Below are positions 41,522-52,475 of a DNA stretch of 64,000 nt, piece by piece. Location of the stretch: contig OY288244.1 of assembly GCA_958450325.1 (NCBI GenBank), positions 36,889,424 to 36,953,423 of the forward strand, in the 5' to 3' direction. The stretch is from Agrostemma githago (Eukaryota; Streptophyta; Magnoliopsida; Caryophyllales; Caryophyllaceae). The position numbers and the translations under genes were made by a program. The notes under the pieces are model-generated. The model saw only the letters and a program-made list of their open reading frames with translations. It searched no databases and was not told the origin of the DNA. Position 1 is the stretch's first letter. Each line of letters opens with the position of its first letter.

Positions 41522-44500
41522 ACTCCCCCACACTTAACCCTTACTCGCCCTCGAGTAAGCACCTACTAGCTAAAGACTAAAAGAAACTAGACTGCTAACC
41601 GAGCGGGTATTAGCGCACCCTACGCCCTTTCAACTCACGCGAGAACACTTAGAGGACAAGTGCTCTCCGCAAGGCAAGTTGGATCTTGCGACAAAACTGT
41701 GGATGCAACCGGACATGAAAATACACAAACACACAAACAAATAAACATACAAACAAACAACAATCGGTTGCACCCAAAAAGAAACAAATACCGCTTCCCT
41801 CCACAAAGCTGTGAAGAAACACCGGTTAAGGACTCAAGGCAAGTGACAACGTTCCCAAGCTAGTAACACAAATCGAAATGGACAAAACCTTAATAGTATG
41901 ACAACAAAGCAATAAAAACGTTGGTAACTTACCTAGGTTCCTTCTAACCTTCTAAGAACATACCACGGGACGATAGGCGGGATGGAAAAAGGATGAACCA
42001 CGGAGTTAGTCGACACTGTAGGTAAGTGAAGCCCCGCCCCCTTTAGCGCTAAGCCAAGAGGGTTGTCCCATGTCCAAAATCGCCCAACTAGTCCAAGTAA
42101 AAAGGTGGATAAGGTTGCAAAGTGAGGGAAGACCGACCATTACCGCTATCATCCTTCCTAGGGTCTCGGTCCTTTGGTAGGCTCTTCGCGGTAATAGTCG
42201 GGAAAAAGGCTTATTTTTGAGGGTGAGGGTTCTTTTTGTGAGAGGGTTTTCTTTTGGCATTCTTCTTTTTGCACTTGACTTTTGAGTTTCTATGCCACAT
42301 CTTTTTCTTCTTTTGTATTTTGTTTTTCTTTTGTTGTGACTTTTCTTTCTTCTTTCTTTTCTTTTCTTTCTTTTTCTCTTTTCATTTTTCTTTCTTTTCC
42401 TTGGTTTGCCCTTTTGGCTTGATTTTGTAGGCATTTCTTGCAACCAAGTAAGAGCTTCAACAATTTTGCAACTTATTTGTGGAAAATGTGTAGGAGGTAT
42501 GGAAATGGGTAAGTCGGGGGTCGCGATTTCCCTTCAAACCCACAAAAAGGTGGAGAACTTGGACTAATCAAACAACCTCGAACATGGTCACCTAAGGAAC
42601 GAGACCCGACAACCAAGGCCTTTTCACTCCGTGGGTGGTCATAATTGTCAAAATGCAAATCCCGAGGTAAATCCCTAGTAGACTAGGTGGACTCAAGGTA
42701 AGAAACCAATGAAATCATTGATTTAGGGTCATTCTACTAGACTAAAGTCCAAGACTCGACTCATATTGCTAGGAAGGGAGAGTAAACACTTGCGCACTAG
42801 CCTCAAAACCGGGTTTTCGAAAACCTTTTTACACACTAGACACAACTACACATCACAAGACGAAGACACGACGAAAACGAAAGAAAAAGAGGCAAAGGCA
42901 ACAAAACAAGACAAAACAAAACAAACACATAAAGAGAACAAACACCACCCCGAATTTCCAAATAAGCAACAAATCAACCACAAATATTCACAAAGCTCCA
43001 CCCGAGCACACATCATCATAAATCTCCTCCACACTCCACAAAAGATAAAGAGGAAAAAGGGATAGAAAGGCGTTACCGGATGTCTTGAAAGCCTTCCAAA
43101 GTTAACGGTGATTAGGCGACCTACAAGGAAAAAGGGAGGCAAACACACACAACACAACAAAAGTACAACACAACGACACAAAAAGAGAAAGACACAAAAG
43201 AAAATCTTTTTGATTTTTGTGATTTTTTTTCAAATTTTTATGGTTTTTTAAGATTTTTCGAAAAACAACGAAAATAAAATTAAACTATACTAGAATATCG
43301 CTCCCCCACACTTAAACCGAGCAATGTCCTCATGCTCGATCGTAGTGTATGGAGACACTAAAGAAAAGAAAAGAAATTACGAAAATAAAGCTAAAAATCA
43401 AAAATAAAGCGGAGAAAAGGGTAGAATGTGTCCGGCCGGGGTGTAGTCAAGTCACCATGGGCCGAGACGAGAAAAGATATGGATGGGGGAAGAAATAAAA
43501 AGAAGGAAATAAAAGGAAATGGGAGGGGAGGACTAGGTGTAATCAAGTCACCTAGCCCGGATTCCGCCCGAAACCAACTAAATCCTAACAAAAGAAAAAG
43601 TGAAGACACTTGCAAATTTGGATTTTGAAATGACTCTCGATGTAGTCACGTCATCGAGAGTCGGAAGCAACGACTACCATGGCCCCAAGGGCCACCATGA
43701 CACAAAAGTGTACGAGGGGAAGGGAACAAACGAAGGAAGACAAGCAATAAAAGATGGAAAAGAAAGGATAGTTGCCGTACCAATCGGTTATCAAGTCACT
43801 CGCTCCATCGTCTCAATGTTCGATATCGGCACATAGCTAGTCTTCGTCATTGTTATTCCTCTTCGATCTTGATAAGCCCGCATGGTTGAAGTATTAAGCT
43901 TGCAAAGGTATAGGAAGGTGGGTTTTGATGTGAAACTCGGTGTAAAGTGAAGAGAAAATGAGGTGAATGGGTGTACATGAAGTGTAGGGGTCTTATGATA
44001 GGTGCAAGGGTAGGTAGGGAGGTTGGGAGGGGGTATAAAATGGTTGGGTGGGCTCGAATGTCGAAGAGGAAGCAAGTGCAATATCCCGGCCGGGATGGAT
44101 GGTCCCGGTCGGGATGGCACACCCTTCCTGGTCGGGACGACACAACAGAAAGCTCAATATTTGGCACCCTCATCCCGATCGGGATGACATCCTTCCCGGT
44201 CGGGATGGTTCATCCTTCCCGGTCGGGATGGTTCATCCTTCCCGGTCGGGATGTTCTCTTCTCGGCCGGGAAGAGTCTTCTAACCCTCTATAACCCCAAA
44301 AGCTTGTCCAAAGCTTCAAAAATTGACTCCCTTGCTCACAATCCAAGCTCCATCAATAACCAATCCTTTCTAGGATTCATCTTCACTTCACACCTATCAA
44401 ATAAGCTCAAAACATTCATCAACATCCTTCCCTCACATCGCTCATCAAAATACCAAATCACAAGAATTTCACAAAACCTAAAAGAATTAAAAGAAAGAGA

Positions 44501-44560
44501 TATATACAATAAGACGGTTCTTTTGGAACTCCGTAAAACCAAGGATGGTGCATTCTTCAA
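41522..44560 (-). other. Element C long non-coding 3' region
   Basis: Polypurine tract at 41523-41537, T/C tract at about 42300-42410, internal polypurine motif at 43301-43315, GC near-palindrome cluster at 44085-44275 with TCCCGATCGGGA at 44173-44184. No coding capacity is recognised; minus-strand ORFs such as 42006-42443 are Lys/Arg-rich readings of the T/C tract. Confidence 0.8.
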
Positions 44561-46015
44561 TCATTTTTCAACAACACTATGGCCAATTCCATCGCCATCA
44601 AGGGCACGAAGAAACAAATCAAAGGCTCTCGAGAAATCTTCGATCAAGCTAGTGGAATACCAACCTCCACTCCAAGGATCATCACATCCTAACCTCGACG
44701 TTTCCGGGGCATCCCGATCTACTAAGTTCAAGGGCTTGAACTTGTACTTGCGATCCTTTGGTATATACCCAAACGTCCATATATCTTCATGTGGCCCCAA
44801 GGGAGGCTCAACTTTCTTCTTGCCTTGCACTTTGTCCTCACCATCATGATATGGGCATTCATCCGCCCCAAGCTCGGAATCATCATCTTCAATTCCATAG
44901 AAGTTGTTCTTCAATATTTTACCCGACTCATCCCCTAGATCGATATCTTTCATGGCGTGGATCATATTACAAGACTCATCATTAGTAGGCGAAATGTTGC
45001 CTTGGAGGTCAAACACGAGCTTCTCGTCGCCTAGCTCAAATGTGATCCTACCGTTCTTTACATCAATCATGGCACTGGCGGTATGTAGAAATGGGCGCCC
45101 AAGGATAATGGGGGTGATAGCATCTTCCGGCATGTCAAGTACAAGGAAGTCGACCGGAATGAAGAACTTCCCGTTTCTTAGTGGCACATCTTCTAGCATC
45201 CCTAATGGTCGGTTGAGTGAACGATCGGCCATTTGGAGTGTAATAGAAGTACACTTGAGCTCCTTCATCCCAAGTCGCTCACAGATAGAATAAGGGAGGA
45301 TGCTCACACTCGCTCCCAAATCACATAATGCCCTTTCAATTTTCATGTTTCCTATGGTGCACGAGATTGAGAAACTACCCGGATCCTTTAACTTGGGAAG
45401 TGTAGAGCCTTGAATGAGCTCGCTCACCTCTCTTGTGAACGCTATGGTCTCTTCCTTGTCGACGGATCTCTTCCTAGCCAAGATTTCTTTCATGAATCTT
45501 CCATATGCCAGGATTTGGGTAAGTAGCTCGGTAAAAGAGACACTCACATCCAACTTCTTCACAATATCAAGAAACTTATCATATTGAACATCCACCTTGG
45601 TCTTCATTTGCCTTGTTGGGAATGGCAACTTAATATGTATCTTTTCTTGCTCATTAGGGTTGGACTTTTCAATTGACATTTTCCTCTTTCCTTTGTCTTT
45701 TCCTTGAAGTGGGGGAAGCTTGTCTTCATGGGGTTTCTCAATCTCCCACAAGACTTGCTCCTCCATTGGATTTCCCAAACTTGTATTGTCTTGGGGTAGA
45801 GATACAACTTCTTTCATTGCTTGTTGCTCACTAGGAAACAAGGGAGAATCGTAGGATGCACCGCTCCTCAAGGTGATAGCATTTACATGTTCAAATTTTG
45901 ATGGTTCAACTTGAGGAGGTAGTTGAACCCTTTGTCTTGAAGAACTACCCGAAGCTACTTGAGCTAATTGGGTTTCAAGCATTTTCACATGCGTATCTCT
46001 TGCCTTGTTTTCCAT
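44561..46015 (-). CDS. Element C protease region with conserved tail (open 484 codons)
   Basis: Begins KMLETQLAQVASGSSSRQ-like, then the Athila-type protease: LKDPGSFSISCTIGNMK, ALCDLGASVSILPYS, VLDMPEDAITPIILGRPFLH. As in B, it then ends in a ~130-residue acidic then basic tail (IEDDDSELGADECPYHD, YIPKDRKYKFKPLNLVDR, SLIEDFSRAFDLFLRAL) rather than reverse transcriptase. The frame is open from 46015 but out of phase with the upstream gag. DLGA replaces the usual DTGA/DSGA, as is normal in Athila. Confidence 0.85.
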   Translation of the reverse strand: MENKARDTHVKMLETQLAQVASGSSSRQRVQLPPQVEPSKFEHVNAITLRSGASYDSPLFPSEQQAMKEVVSLPQDNTSLGNPMEEQVLWEIEKPHEDKLPPLQGKDKGKRKMSIEKSNPNEQEKIHIKLPFPTRQMKTKVDVQYDKFLDIVKKLDVSVSFTELLTQILAYGRFMKEILARKRSVDKEETIAFTREVSELIQGSTLPKLKDPGSFSISCTIGNMKIERALCDLGASVSILPYSICERLGMKELKCTSITLQMADRSLNRPLGMLEDVPLRNGKFFIPVDFLVLDMPEDAITPIILGRPFLHTASAMIDVKNGRITFELGDEKLVFDLQGNISPTNDESCNMIHAMKDIDLGDESGKILKNNFYGIEDDDSELGADECPYHDGEDKVQGKKKVEPPLGPHEDIWTFGYIPKDRKYKFKPLNLVDRDAPETSRLGCDDPWSGGWYSTSLIEDFSRAFDLFLRALDGDGIGHSVVEK

Positions 46016-46039
46016 TTGAAGGTTAGTAAAGAATGCATG

Positions 46040-47750
46040 TTGAGCTTTTGCATCTCCAATTGGCTTCTTTGAATATCCAAAATTACCTTTTGCATCTCCG
46101 GATCTCGAGGTGGAGATTGTTGATTGTGTGGGGTATTGGTAATGGCTAGAGGAATGCCATAGTCATGAATTGGAGACCGGCTCCTTTGCTTGCTTTGTTG
46201 TTGAGTACCTTGAGAGTTGCCTTAATTAAGGCCTTGAGTGTTACCATGGTTGTAGTTATGGTGTCCTTGGGAGTGTTGGTTCCCTTGGAAACCACCTTGA
46301 TTGAAGTTCCCTTGTTGGAAACCTTGATTGTTGTTGAAGGTACCTTGGTTATGCTGTTGGAAATTGTTAAAAGGCCTTTGATTGCCTTGATAACCTTGGT
46401 AGCCTTGGTTGTTGTCCCTTAAGGGAGGTGGAACATATGGACGGTGTTGTTGTTAGGCTTGTTGTTGGGAAGCTTGGAACATGTGTTGATTTGGCACATT
46501 TTGAGGCTTAGAATATGGAACACCTTGCTTGTATGCTTGAAAAGCATTCACTTGCTCAATGCTACTTCGACAATATGAAGGCTCATGTCCATGTATCCCA
46601 CAAATCTCACATATCCCATAATAAGATGAAAGAGGAACCACTCCCATTGCATTAACTTCATGAACTGAATGTTGGTGGGAAGAATTGTGCTTTGAACTTG
46701 ATCAAAATGACTTTGGAGCTTCTTGTCAATAGTGTCCATGTGGGTCTTCAATTGTGCTCCAAGATCGGCACTAAGTTGTGTGATGGCATCAATCTCGTGC
46801 CTTCCCCCTCGATTCGCCTTCCTAGGCCTTGAGTATTGGGAGTTGTGTATCGCCATCTCCTTGATTCTTGACCAAGTTTGGTCATCATCCACCTCGGTAA
46901 ACCTTCCATTCGATCCCATGTTGAGAATGGCCCTTGAGTCTTCATATAACCCGTTCCAAAACTGTTGAACAAGGAACCACTGTGGTAGACCATGGTGAGG
47001 ACAAGAGCGGATCAAGGCTTTAAATCTTTCCCACGATTCGTAGAGGCTTTCTTCATCATGTTGTTGGAATCCCGTGATAGAGGCTCTCAATAGATTTGTC
47101 TTCTCTGGGGGATAAAATTTTTGGTAGAAAGCTAAGGCTAGCTTCTTCCAAGTATCAATACCAAGAGTCGCCTTGTCTAACCCTTTGAACCATTGCTTAG
47201 TTTTACCGATCAAAGAGAAAGGAAATAATACCCACCGGATTTGATCTTGGGTTATTCCCGTTTGTGAGATAGCATCACAATAATCCGAAAAGGTTTCCAT
47301 GTGTTGATGAGGATCTTCGGTTGGTAACTCACTAAATTGACTTCTTTCGACCAATTGGATGAATTGCGTTTTTGCCACAAAGTTGCCGGTATATGCCTCC
47401 GGTAAAGCAGTTGGACCGGGCAAAACATCTTCCGTAAAGGTTGAATGAGAAGAGAACTTAGGCATTGTTGGATATGCGGGAGATGATGGTGTAGACGGTG
47501 TTGATGTAGAAGTAGAGGGAGAACTAGGTTGAGAGGAATGCCTAGAAGTACCAAAGGGATTGATGAAATTCCCTTCGGCCGTCTCTCGAGGTGTTTCGTT
47601 TAAGTCGGATCCTAGAGCTTGGTCTTCAATGGTATTGCTAGTACCCGGTTGAGAGTGTCTAACCCGATCAATCGTCCGTTGGCGAAAGGCTCTAAAGAGT
47701 CTCTCCGGCTCTGGATTGAAGAGAAAGAAGTCGCCTCTCCTTCTAGGCAT
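46040..47750 (-). pseudogene. gag: Element C gag
   Basis: The first 350 codons from ATG 47750 are open: MPRRRGDFFLFNPEPERLF, a Ser/Thr/Pro-rich stretch, LPTEDPHQHMETFSDYCDAI, KQWFKGLDKATLGIDTW, ESLYESWERFKALIRSCPHH. A frameshift near 46690 puts the zinc knuckle (CEICGIHGHEPSYC) in the next frame. A stop near 46453 and another near 46225 follow in the Gln/Asn/Gly-rich linker. It is better preserved than B's gag but still broken. Confidence 0.85.
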
Positions 47751-47955
47751 GCACTACACACTTGAACAAACGTGAGAACACCAAGTGCTTAATGGGCACT
47801 AGGCAAAGACAATAAACGAACACAACGGGAGACAAAGAGAAAAGAAAGCTATGAAAACGAGAAAAACCTACAAAATATGCACAAGAGATAGAAGAAGAGC
47901 ACAAGAAGGGTAACTAAGTCTAGCTAATAAGCAAACTAAGTCTAAACATGCACCG

Positions 47956-47973
47956 TCCCCGGCAACGGCGCCA
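47956..47973 (-). other. Element C primer-binding site (tRNA-Asp)
   Basis: Minus strand TGGCGCCGTTGCCGGGGA, an 18-nt perfect complement of the 3' end of plant tRNA-Asp, three bases from the LTR. This is the Athila-type PBS. Confidence 0.95.
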
Positions 47974-47976
47974 AAT

Positions 47977-49617
47977 TGATGGTGTGGATTGCCGTGGGTC
48001 CTAATCGATCAAGTAGAGTCCAACTAATCCTAACGGTAGCTAGGGTAAGTCGGGTCGTGTCCACGGAGATGGTTATAGGTGTCTAGACTAGGTCTACCTA
48101 GAAACAAGGCTAAGTCACACAAACAAACATAAAGAAGACGATAATTGACAAACTATGATGGTTAAAGGTGATGAAAGTGGACTAACAATGTGCTATGTAT
48201 GACATAAACTAATCGAAACAACTAGAGATTAAAGACACTAACAAACGAGAGAAGAATGGCTAAAGAGGTAGAGAAATCAAATATGGGAAGGAGTAGAGTT
48301 AGGTCGGGTTCATAAGTGTAGTAGGATAATTGGGAGGTCAAGGGTATGGGTGTCACTTAATTACTAAGGTCGGTTTGCGCTCTCGCGCCAAAGCCTAAGT
48401 CCGCACTCTCATGTCTAAGACTAGACCCGAATACTCATGCAAAGTATTACCCAAAACATAAGCATTCAACCACAAATCTATTACAAGATGAGAAGATGAA
48501 AACAAGCATGAGAAGCATGGCCACTACAACCCAAACAAGCAATTCAACAAACACATAGAGTGCTCAACTTGTGACTAGCAACAAAGATTCCACCTTTTCC
48601 CTTAATCAAACTCTAATTACCCATAAACCACACTTAATCCCCCTACTAACCCCACAAAGAGTCTACTCACTCATTATCCAACTAATACTAACATAAACAA
48701 GAGAAATCCACACAATAATCCAAACATCCATAATGAACAAACAAGAACAATAAACAATATATAAAGATTAAAACTCGAAAGATTAACAAAGATTAAGAGA
48801 AAAGAGATTATACCAACTAACAACGAGATAAAAAGATGAGAACTTGCATTAATAAGAAAAACCCAAATAATCTCCAAGGTTGTCAATTTTGGATGAATCT
48901 TCGAGAATCTCCTTAATACAAGACTAATTAACTAGATTATTCTAAGATTAACATGGGTTTAAAGAGAGATTAAGCTAATGAAAGGAGGAACTAAATCTAG
49001 GGTTTTTGAATGTAGAGAGGTCTAAGATAGTCTCATATAATGTCAGATACTTAAACAATACAAGGGAGGAGTATTTATAAGGTTACAAGAGTGAAGGAGG
49101 AGAAAAGAAGTCACGCGGCCTAAAGCAGGCCCGTCCCGGTCGGGATGCTTCCTTCCCGGTGGGGATGACACACCCTTCCCGGTCGGGAAGCTCCCGTCCC
49201 GGTCAGGATGACACAACAGCAGCCGCAGTAAACACGCACTCCTTCCCGGTCGGGAAGGCTACCCATCCTGCCCGGGAAGGGTCTTGTAGGCCTCTATTAC
49301 GATCATAAGGGTCCCTCCTTGCTTCTCATGGGCTTCTCATCGATTCTCGAGGCTCGGGATTGAGTCTACGGGGCTCGGGAATGGGTCCCAAGGTCTCGGG
49401 ATCGAATCCAAGGCACCGAGTGATCGTTCCTTCTCTTCGTTGGCTCCAAAAGTGTAGGAAACGAGTCGAAATCGTTCAAATTCTCCATGAATGATCTTGG
49501 GAACCTAAAACGAACTAGAAGAAGCATAAGTAGCTCAGAAACCGCTCCAAAGAGCGATTTCACAAGAGAAACCGGGACCAAACACAACAAAATAAGCACT
49601 ACAAACTACACTTATCA
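47977..49617 (-). repeat. Element C 5' LTR
   Basis: 1641 bp with TATA box at 49072-49079 (minus) and the GC near-palindrome array at 49134-49282 upstream. The TATA box is about 540 bp from the LTR's outer end, so the transcribed R-U5 part is about 1.07 kb. Confidence 0.95.
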
Positions 49618-50920
49618 GTATGCAGTAAAACAAAGCCAGAAAAAGCAAGTTATTAGCAAGCCCCTTAGCTACCTTCTCCGAGGCCAAGGTTCAACCCCAC
49701 TGGGGTCAGATAATTGTCGGTTGATATAAGGTCCGCAGGGGGAAGCCAATCAACAGGGCCATCCACACCCTTCCCGTCCTTGGCGCAAGCAAACTGTTTG
49801 ACCAAAGATTCCTCTTTGTCATTCAACTTAACTTCAAGGGCCTTCCCACCAACACTAGGGTGATACTCCTGACGGGTTTCCAGGCGGGTGTGGACATGGT
49901 TCCTGAAGTGTCGATGGATCCTCCACCCTTCCGCGCTGTGCACGTACAGGAAATTATTCTTCCAGTCCTTCAGGCTATTCGTGGTTGACCAGACCAAGAA
50001 GTAGGTTTTCTGTCTAAGGAGAGAGAAGTACCCTAAAGATCCGCCCCCCTCTGCAGAGGCAACCATCTGTAAACCAACCATGTACCTAAAGGCGTTTATG
50101 GAAGGCTCGTCCCCTAGGAACAGGCAGACCCAGGCATAGGCTACCATCGACCTGACAGCCACGGCGGCCAGCTGGGCAATAGCAACATTCATACGCCTGA
50201 AAGCCTCCTCAAAAAAGGGGTGAAGAGGAAAACGCAGGCCAAATTCCAGACACTTATGGTAAACGGCTATGCAACCATCAGGAGGGTTGCATACAGTGTT
50301 CTTTTCCCCAGGGATAACAACTGTGTAGCCCTCCCAAAAATTATAGAATTTGGCTATGGCTTCGGCGGCATTCTTCGCCATTATGATCTCCCGCGGCTTA
50401 GGCGCAAGATAATTCTGCAGGCGAATCCTGTACTTCTCCTTATTCAGGTAATAAGTCTTCCATGGTTTCTTGGGTACGAGGTCGCCGACGATTGTGAAGG
50501 GGTCAATCTCCAACGCCTCGTGGTTGGAGTCGATAACATCAAACGGGGCAAGATCGGGGGAGTTAGCGCCCCCACTATCCTCTGAGGGCGATCCCGCAAC
50601 CACCGTCCGGCCCGGCGGAGGAGAAGGGAAGGTCAGTATTAACCCTACTCGCACCCTCTTCTGGCCCTTCGGCAGGCGGTCCATCGAAAGACAGAATTTG
50701 GGAACGGCGACGGACCATGGTGTTTAAAGGAGCAAGAGAAAATGAGTAATTGAAAGGCGAGGAAGTCAGAGATCAGGGTTCTAACCTAATTAAGAACCGC
50801 CGGAGGAAGACGCCGGAAAAGCTCCTCAGTCTAAACGCTCGACGGAAGAGAGAGTGTATGAAGAAGGTGGGTTTGTAAGAATTCGTAAGTGTAAAAGGGG
50901 GAGTAGTGGGGGTAATGGCG

Positions 50921-50928
50921 ATTTTATA
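50921..50928 (-). promoter_or_regulatory. TATA box of antisense ORF 1 in A
   Basis: CCTATAAAATCG on the minus strand, 237 bp upstream of the ATG at 50684 and 203 bp upstream of the ATG at 50718. Confidence 0.6.
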
Positions 50929-51294
50929 GGAAGGGGAAGATGAGAGGTCCCTCCTGGGAAAGTCGTCCAGTCAGGGGCCCTCCCTATAATTCCCCCATGT
51001 GTCACAACTTTTCGAACCTAACCACCCACCACTTCCCGAGAGCCTTGAAAAACAAAGAAGGACAGCGGGAAATGATTGCAGTACGTCACCCCAAAGAAAA
51101 AAAAGGGAAAGAGCAAAAAGCAAAAAACAATTACACAATAAGTGAAAACCCACCAGTGTTTCTTCATTAATCAAAGGCCCAAAGGGCCAGAATTACAAAG
51201 CAAGGAACGGGAACAAAAGGAGAAGAAAGTAAAATGATTACAAGCAAAAAGAGCCTAAGGTACGGCTCAGCCTGCCTGAAAAGGCAGGGAAAAC
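50929..51294. other. Spacer between the two antisense ORFs of A
   Basis: No ORF of interest on either strand. It would hold the 3' end of antisense ORF 2 and the upstream promoter of antisense ORF 1. Confidence 0.5.
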
Positions 51295-51909
51295 CTAATC
51301 TTCATCGGAGCCTGGGAAGTAGTAGTCCCTAGGGCTGTTGCAGCCTCCATCATCAGACCCCCAGTCCCAGTTGCCTGAGTCTTTCATTGGGTCGTCAGGA
51401 CCCTCTTCTTTGCTTCCCAGGACATCGCAGCCAGACAAATAGCCCTGACCATTGCTATCTCCTGAGTCGCAGCTACTCAGGTCCCAGTCTTCACCAAATT
51501 TGGCTACCCTGGTGCCCTCAGGGGAGCCATAGTAATCCTTTGGCTTCTTCGATACAGGGGAAGAAGGGCCTGAGTCAGGGGAAGAAGGGCCCGAATTAGG
51601 GCAGTCAGGGTCAAAATTCTCCGGTTGCAGCCAAGGGAAGCATCGATGGCACCCTTTGAAGGAACAGCCTCCCACCTGGGTGCAGTACTTGGGCCTCGGC
51701 TTCGCAGGGGACATGGATTTTCTAGGGCGTTTGATAGCCCTTGATGGGGACTTTGCCCCAGTAGCTCGCAAAGAGCGGGAGTATGTTCGCCTGCTGCGAC
51801 GAATAGCTGAGTGCACCTGCCTAGGGTACTTAAGCCTCCTACGTCCCCTGTAACGGAGGGCGTTGACAAAAATCCCTCGACGAAGAATCTTATCCCTTAC
51901 CCAAGACAT
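51295..51909 (-). CDS. Element A antisense ORF 2, unknown protein (204 aa)
   Basis: The start MSWVRDKILRRGIF (ATG 51909) is chosen because the TATA box lies at 51977-51984; an earlier in-frame ATG (52020) is upstream of that TATA. Residues 1-90 are strongly basic (many Arg, RGRRRLKYPRQ, RRSRRTYSRS). Residues about 90-105 form a Cys cluster CTQVGGCSFKGCHRC (CX5CX4CX2C), a possible metal site. The rest is Ser/Pro/Gly/Asp-rich and acidic (SSCDSGDSNGQG, NWDWGSDDGG, ending PGSDED). It is intact although every other gene of A is broken. I do not recognise the family. The basic half and Cys cluster would suit nucleic-acid binding, but this is a guess. Confidence 0.6.
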   Translation of the reverse strand: MSWVRDKILRRGIFVNALRYRGRRRLKYPRQVHSAIRRSRRTYSRSLRATGAKSPSRAIKRPRKSMSPAKPRPKYCTQVGGCSFKGCHRCFPWLQPENFDPDCPNSGPSSPDSGPSSPVSKKPKDYYGSPEGTRVAKFGEDWDLSSCDSGDSNGQGYLSGCDVLGSKEEGPDDPMKDSGNWDWGSDDGGCNSPRDYYFPGSDED

Positions 51910-51976
51910 CTTGAAAGAAGGAAATGGTGGAAGAGGATGTTGAAGAAGTTTGCAAAAGAAAATGAAATGAACCCAG

Positions 51977-51984
51977 ATTTTATA
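51977..51984 (-). promoter_or_regulatory. TATA box of antisense ORF 2 in A
   Basis: TATAAAATC on the minus strand, 68 bp upstream of the ATG at 51909. The same 9-mer serves antisense ORF 1. Confidence 0.6.
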
Positions 51985-52267
51985 CACAAGATAAAGGCTG
52001 TGTATTAAATGGCCTACCAACCGTCCCTATAGAGAAGGACCAATCACCATCCTGACACGCGGCTCAAGGCACCGTTTTACGAAGAATAATCATGAGGAAA
52101 AGGCTTCCCAACCCTTTGCATGCCCAAGCCATTTAAGACATTCCTCCTAGGGAATACGTGCAACATTAAATGTGGAGGGAGATGCAAAAGGTCAACCTCC
52201 CACCATGCTGATCAAAAGTCGTCCGCCGAGGAGGAACCCTGCTTCCCCCCTGTCGACGAGAGCCAAT
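51985..52267. other. Element A 3' end before its LTR
   Basis: No gene. A clear polypurine tract is not seen next to the 3' LTR (last bases GACGAGAGCCAAT); a GAGGAGGAA stretch lies about 40 bp further in. Confidence 0.5.
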
Positions 52268-52470
52268 TGATGGGGGTCGATTGCCTTCCATGGGCCGCCC
52301 GCCATGCGAACCCCGAGGCAACCCGGCCCAAATCACGAAAAGGGCCTGCCTTACAGGCCAGTCAGCAGGGCCTTACCTAATAGCCCCAAGGAGCCACTTG
52401 GGAAAGCCGTGCGGAGCTCCAAGCAAGGAGTCGGTTCCCCCCTGCTAGTTAGGGTCAAGCCACAGCTAAT

Positions 52471-52475
52471 GTGGT
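52471..52475. other. Target-site duplication of element D (left copy)
   Basis: GTGGT here and at 58942-58946; A's 5' LTR has a single GTGGT at the matching place (AATGTGGTCGAG). Confidence 0.95.

Larger units (their letters stand above)
39881..49617 (-). mobile_element. Element C: Athila-like gag-protease-only retrotransposon
   Basis: 9737 bp; both LTRs are 1641 bp (39881-41521 and 47977-49617) and differ by a few percent. TSD is GTATG. The order matches B: 5' LTR, tRNA-Asp PBS, gag, protease, about 3 kb non-coding, polypurine tract, 3' LTR. It has no pol. It shares the B family's proteins but its LTR is a distinct subfamily (TGATGGTGTGGATTGCC start). Confidence 0.95.
39721..50684 (-). pseudogene. 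Element A antisense ORF 1: PF04195-like 'gypsy-type transposase' gene, split by C
   Basis: Exon 1 (50684-49673) encodes 337 residues starting MDRLPKGQK. The central part FGLRFPLHPFFEEAFRRMNV, MVAYAWVCLFLGDEPSINAF and YFSLLRQKTYFLVWSTTNSL is typical of the PF04195 family found antisense in plant gypsy elements. Exon 1 ends GGAGAAG before GTAGCTAAG; the acceptor TTTTCTGCAG ends at 39849. With C and its TSD removed the intron is about 82 nt. Exon 2 (39848-39721) keeps frame to a TGA. A TATA box is at 50921-50928. The start is uncertain: an ATG at 50718 lies in another frame. Function is unknown; 'transposase' is only the family's historical name. The short frame 39733-39500 is Pro-rich and may be more of the same gene. 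Confidence 0.65.

Noticed and set aside
41522..44560. An env-like gene in the tail of C
   Set aside because: Athila elements often have an env-like ORF here, but no frame of suitable length, signal peptide or membrane segment is found in C or B.
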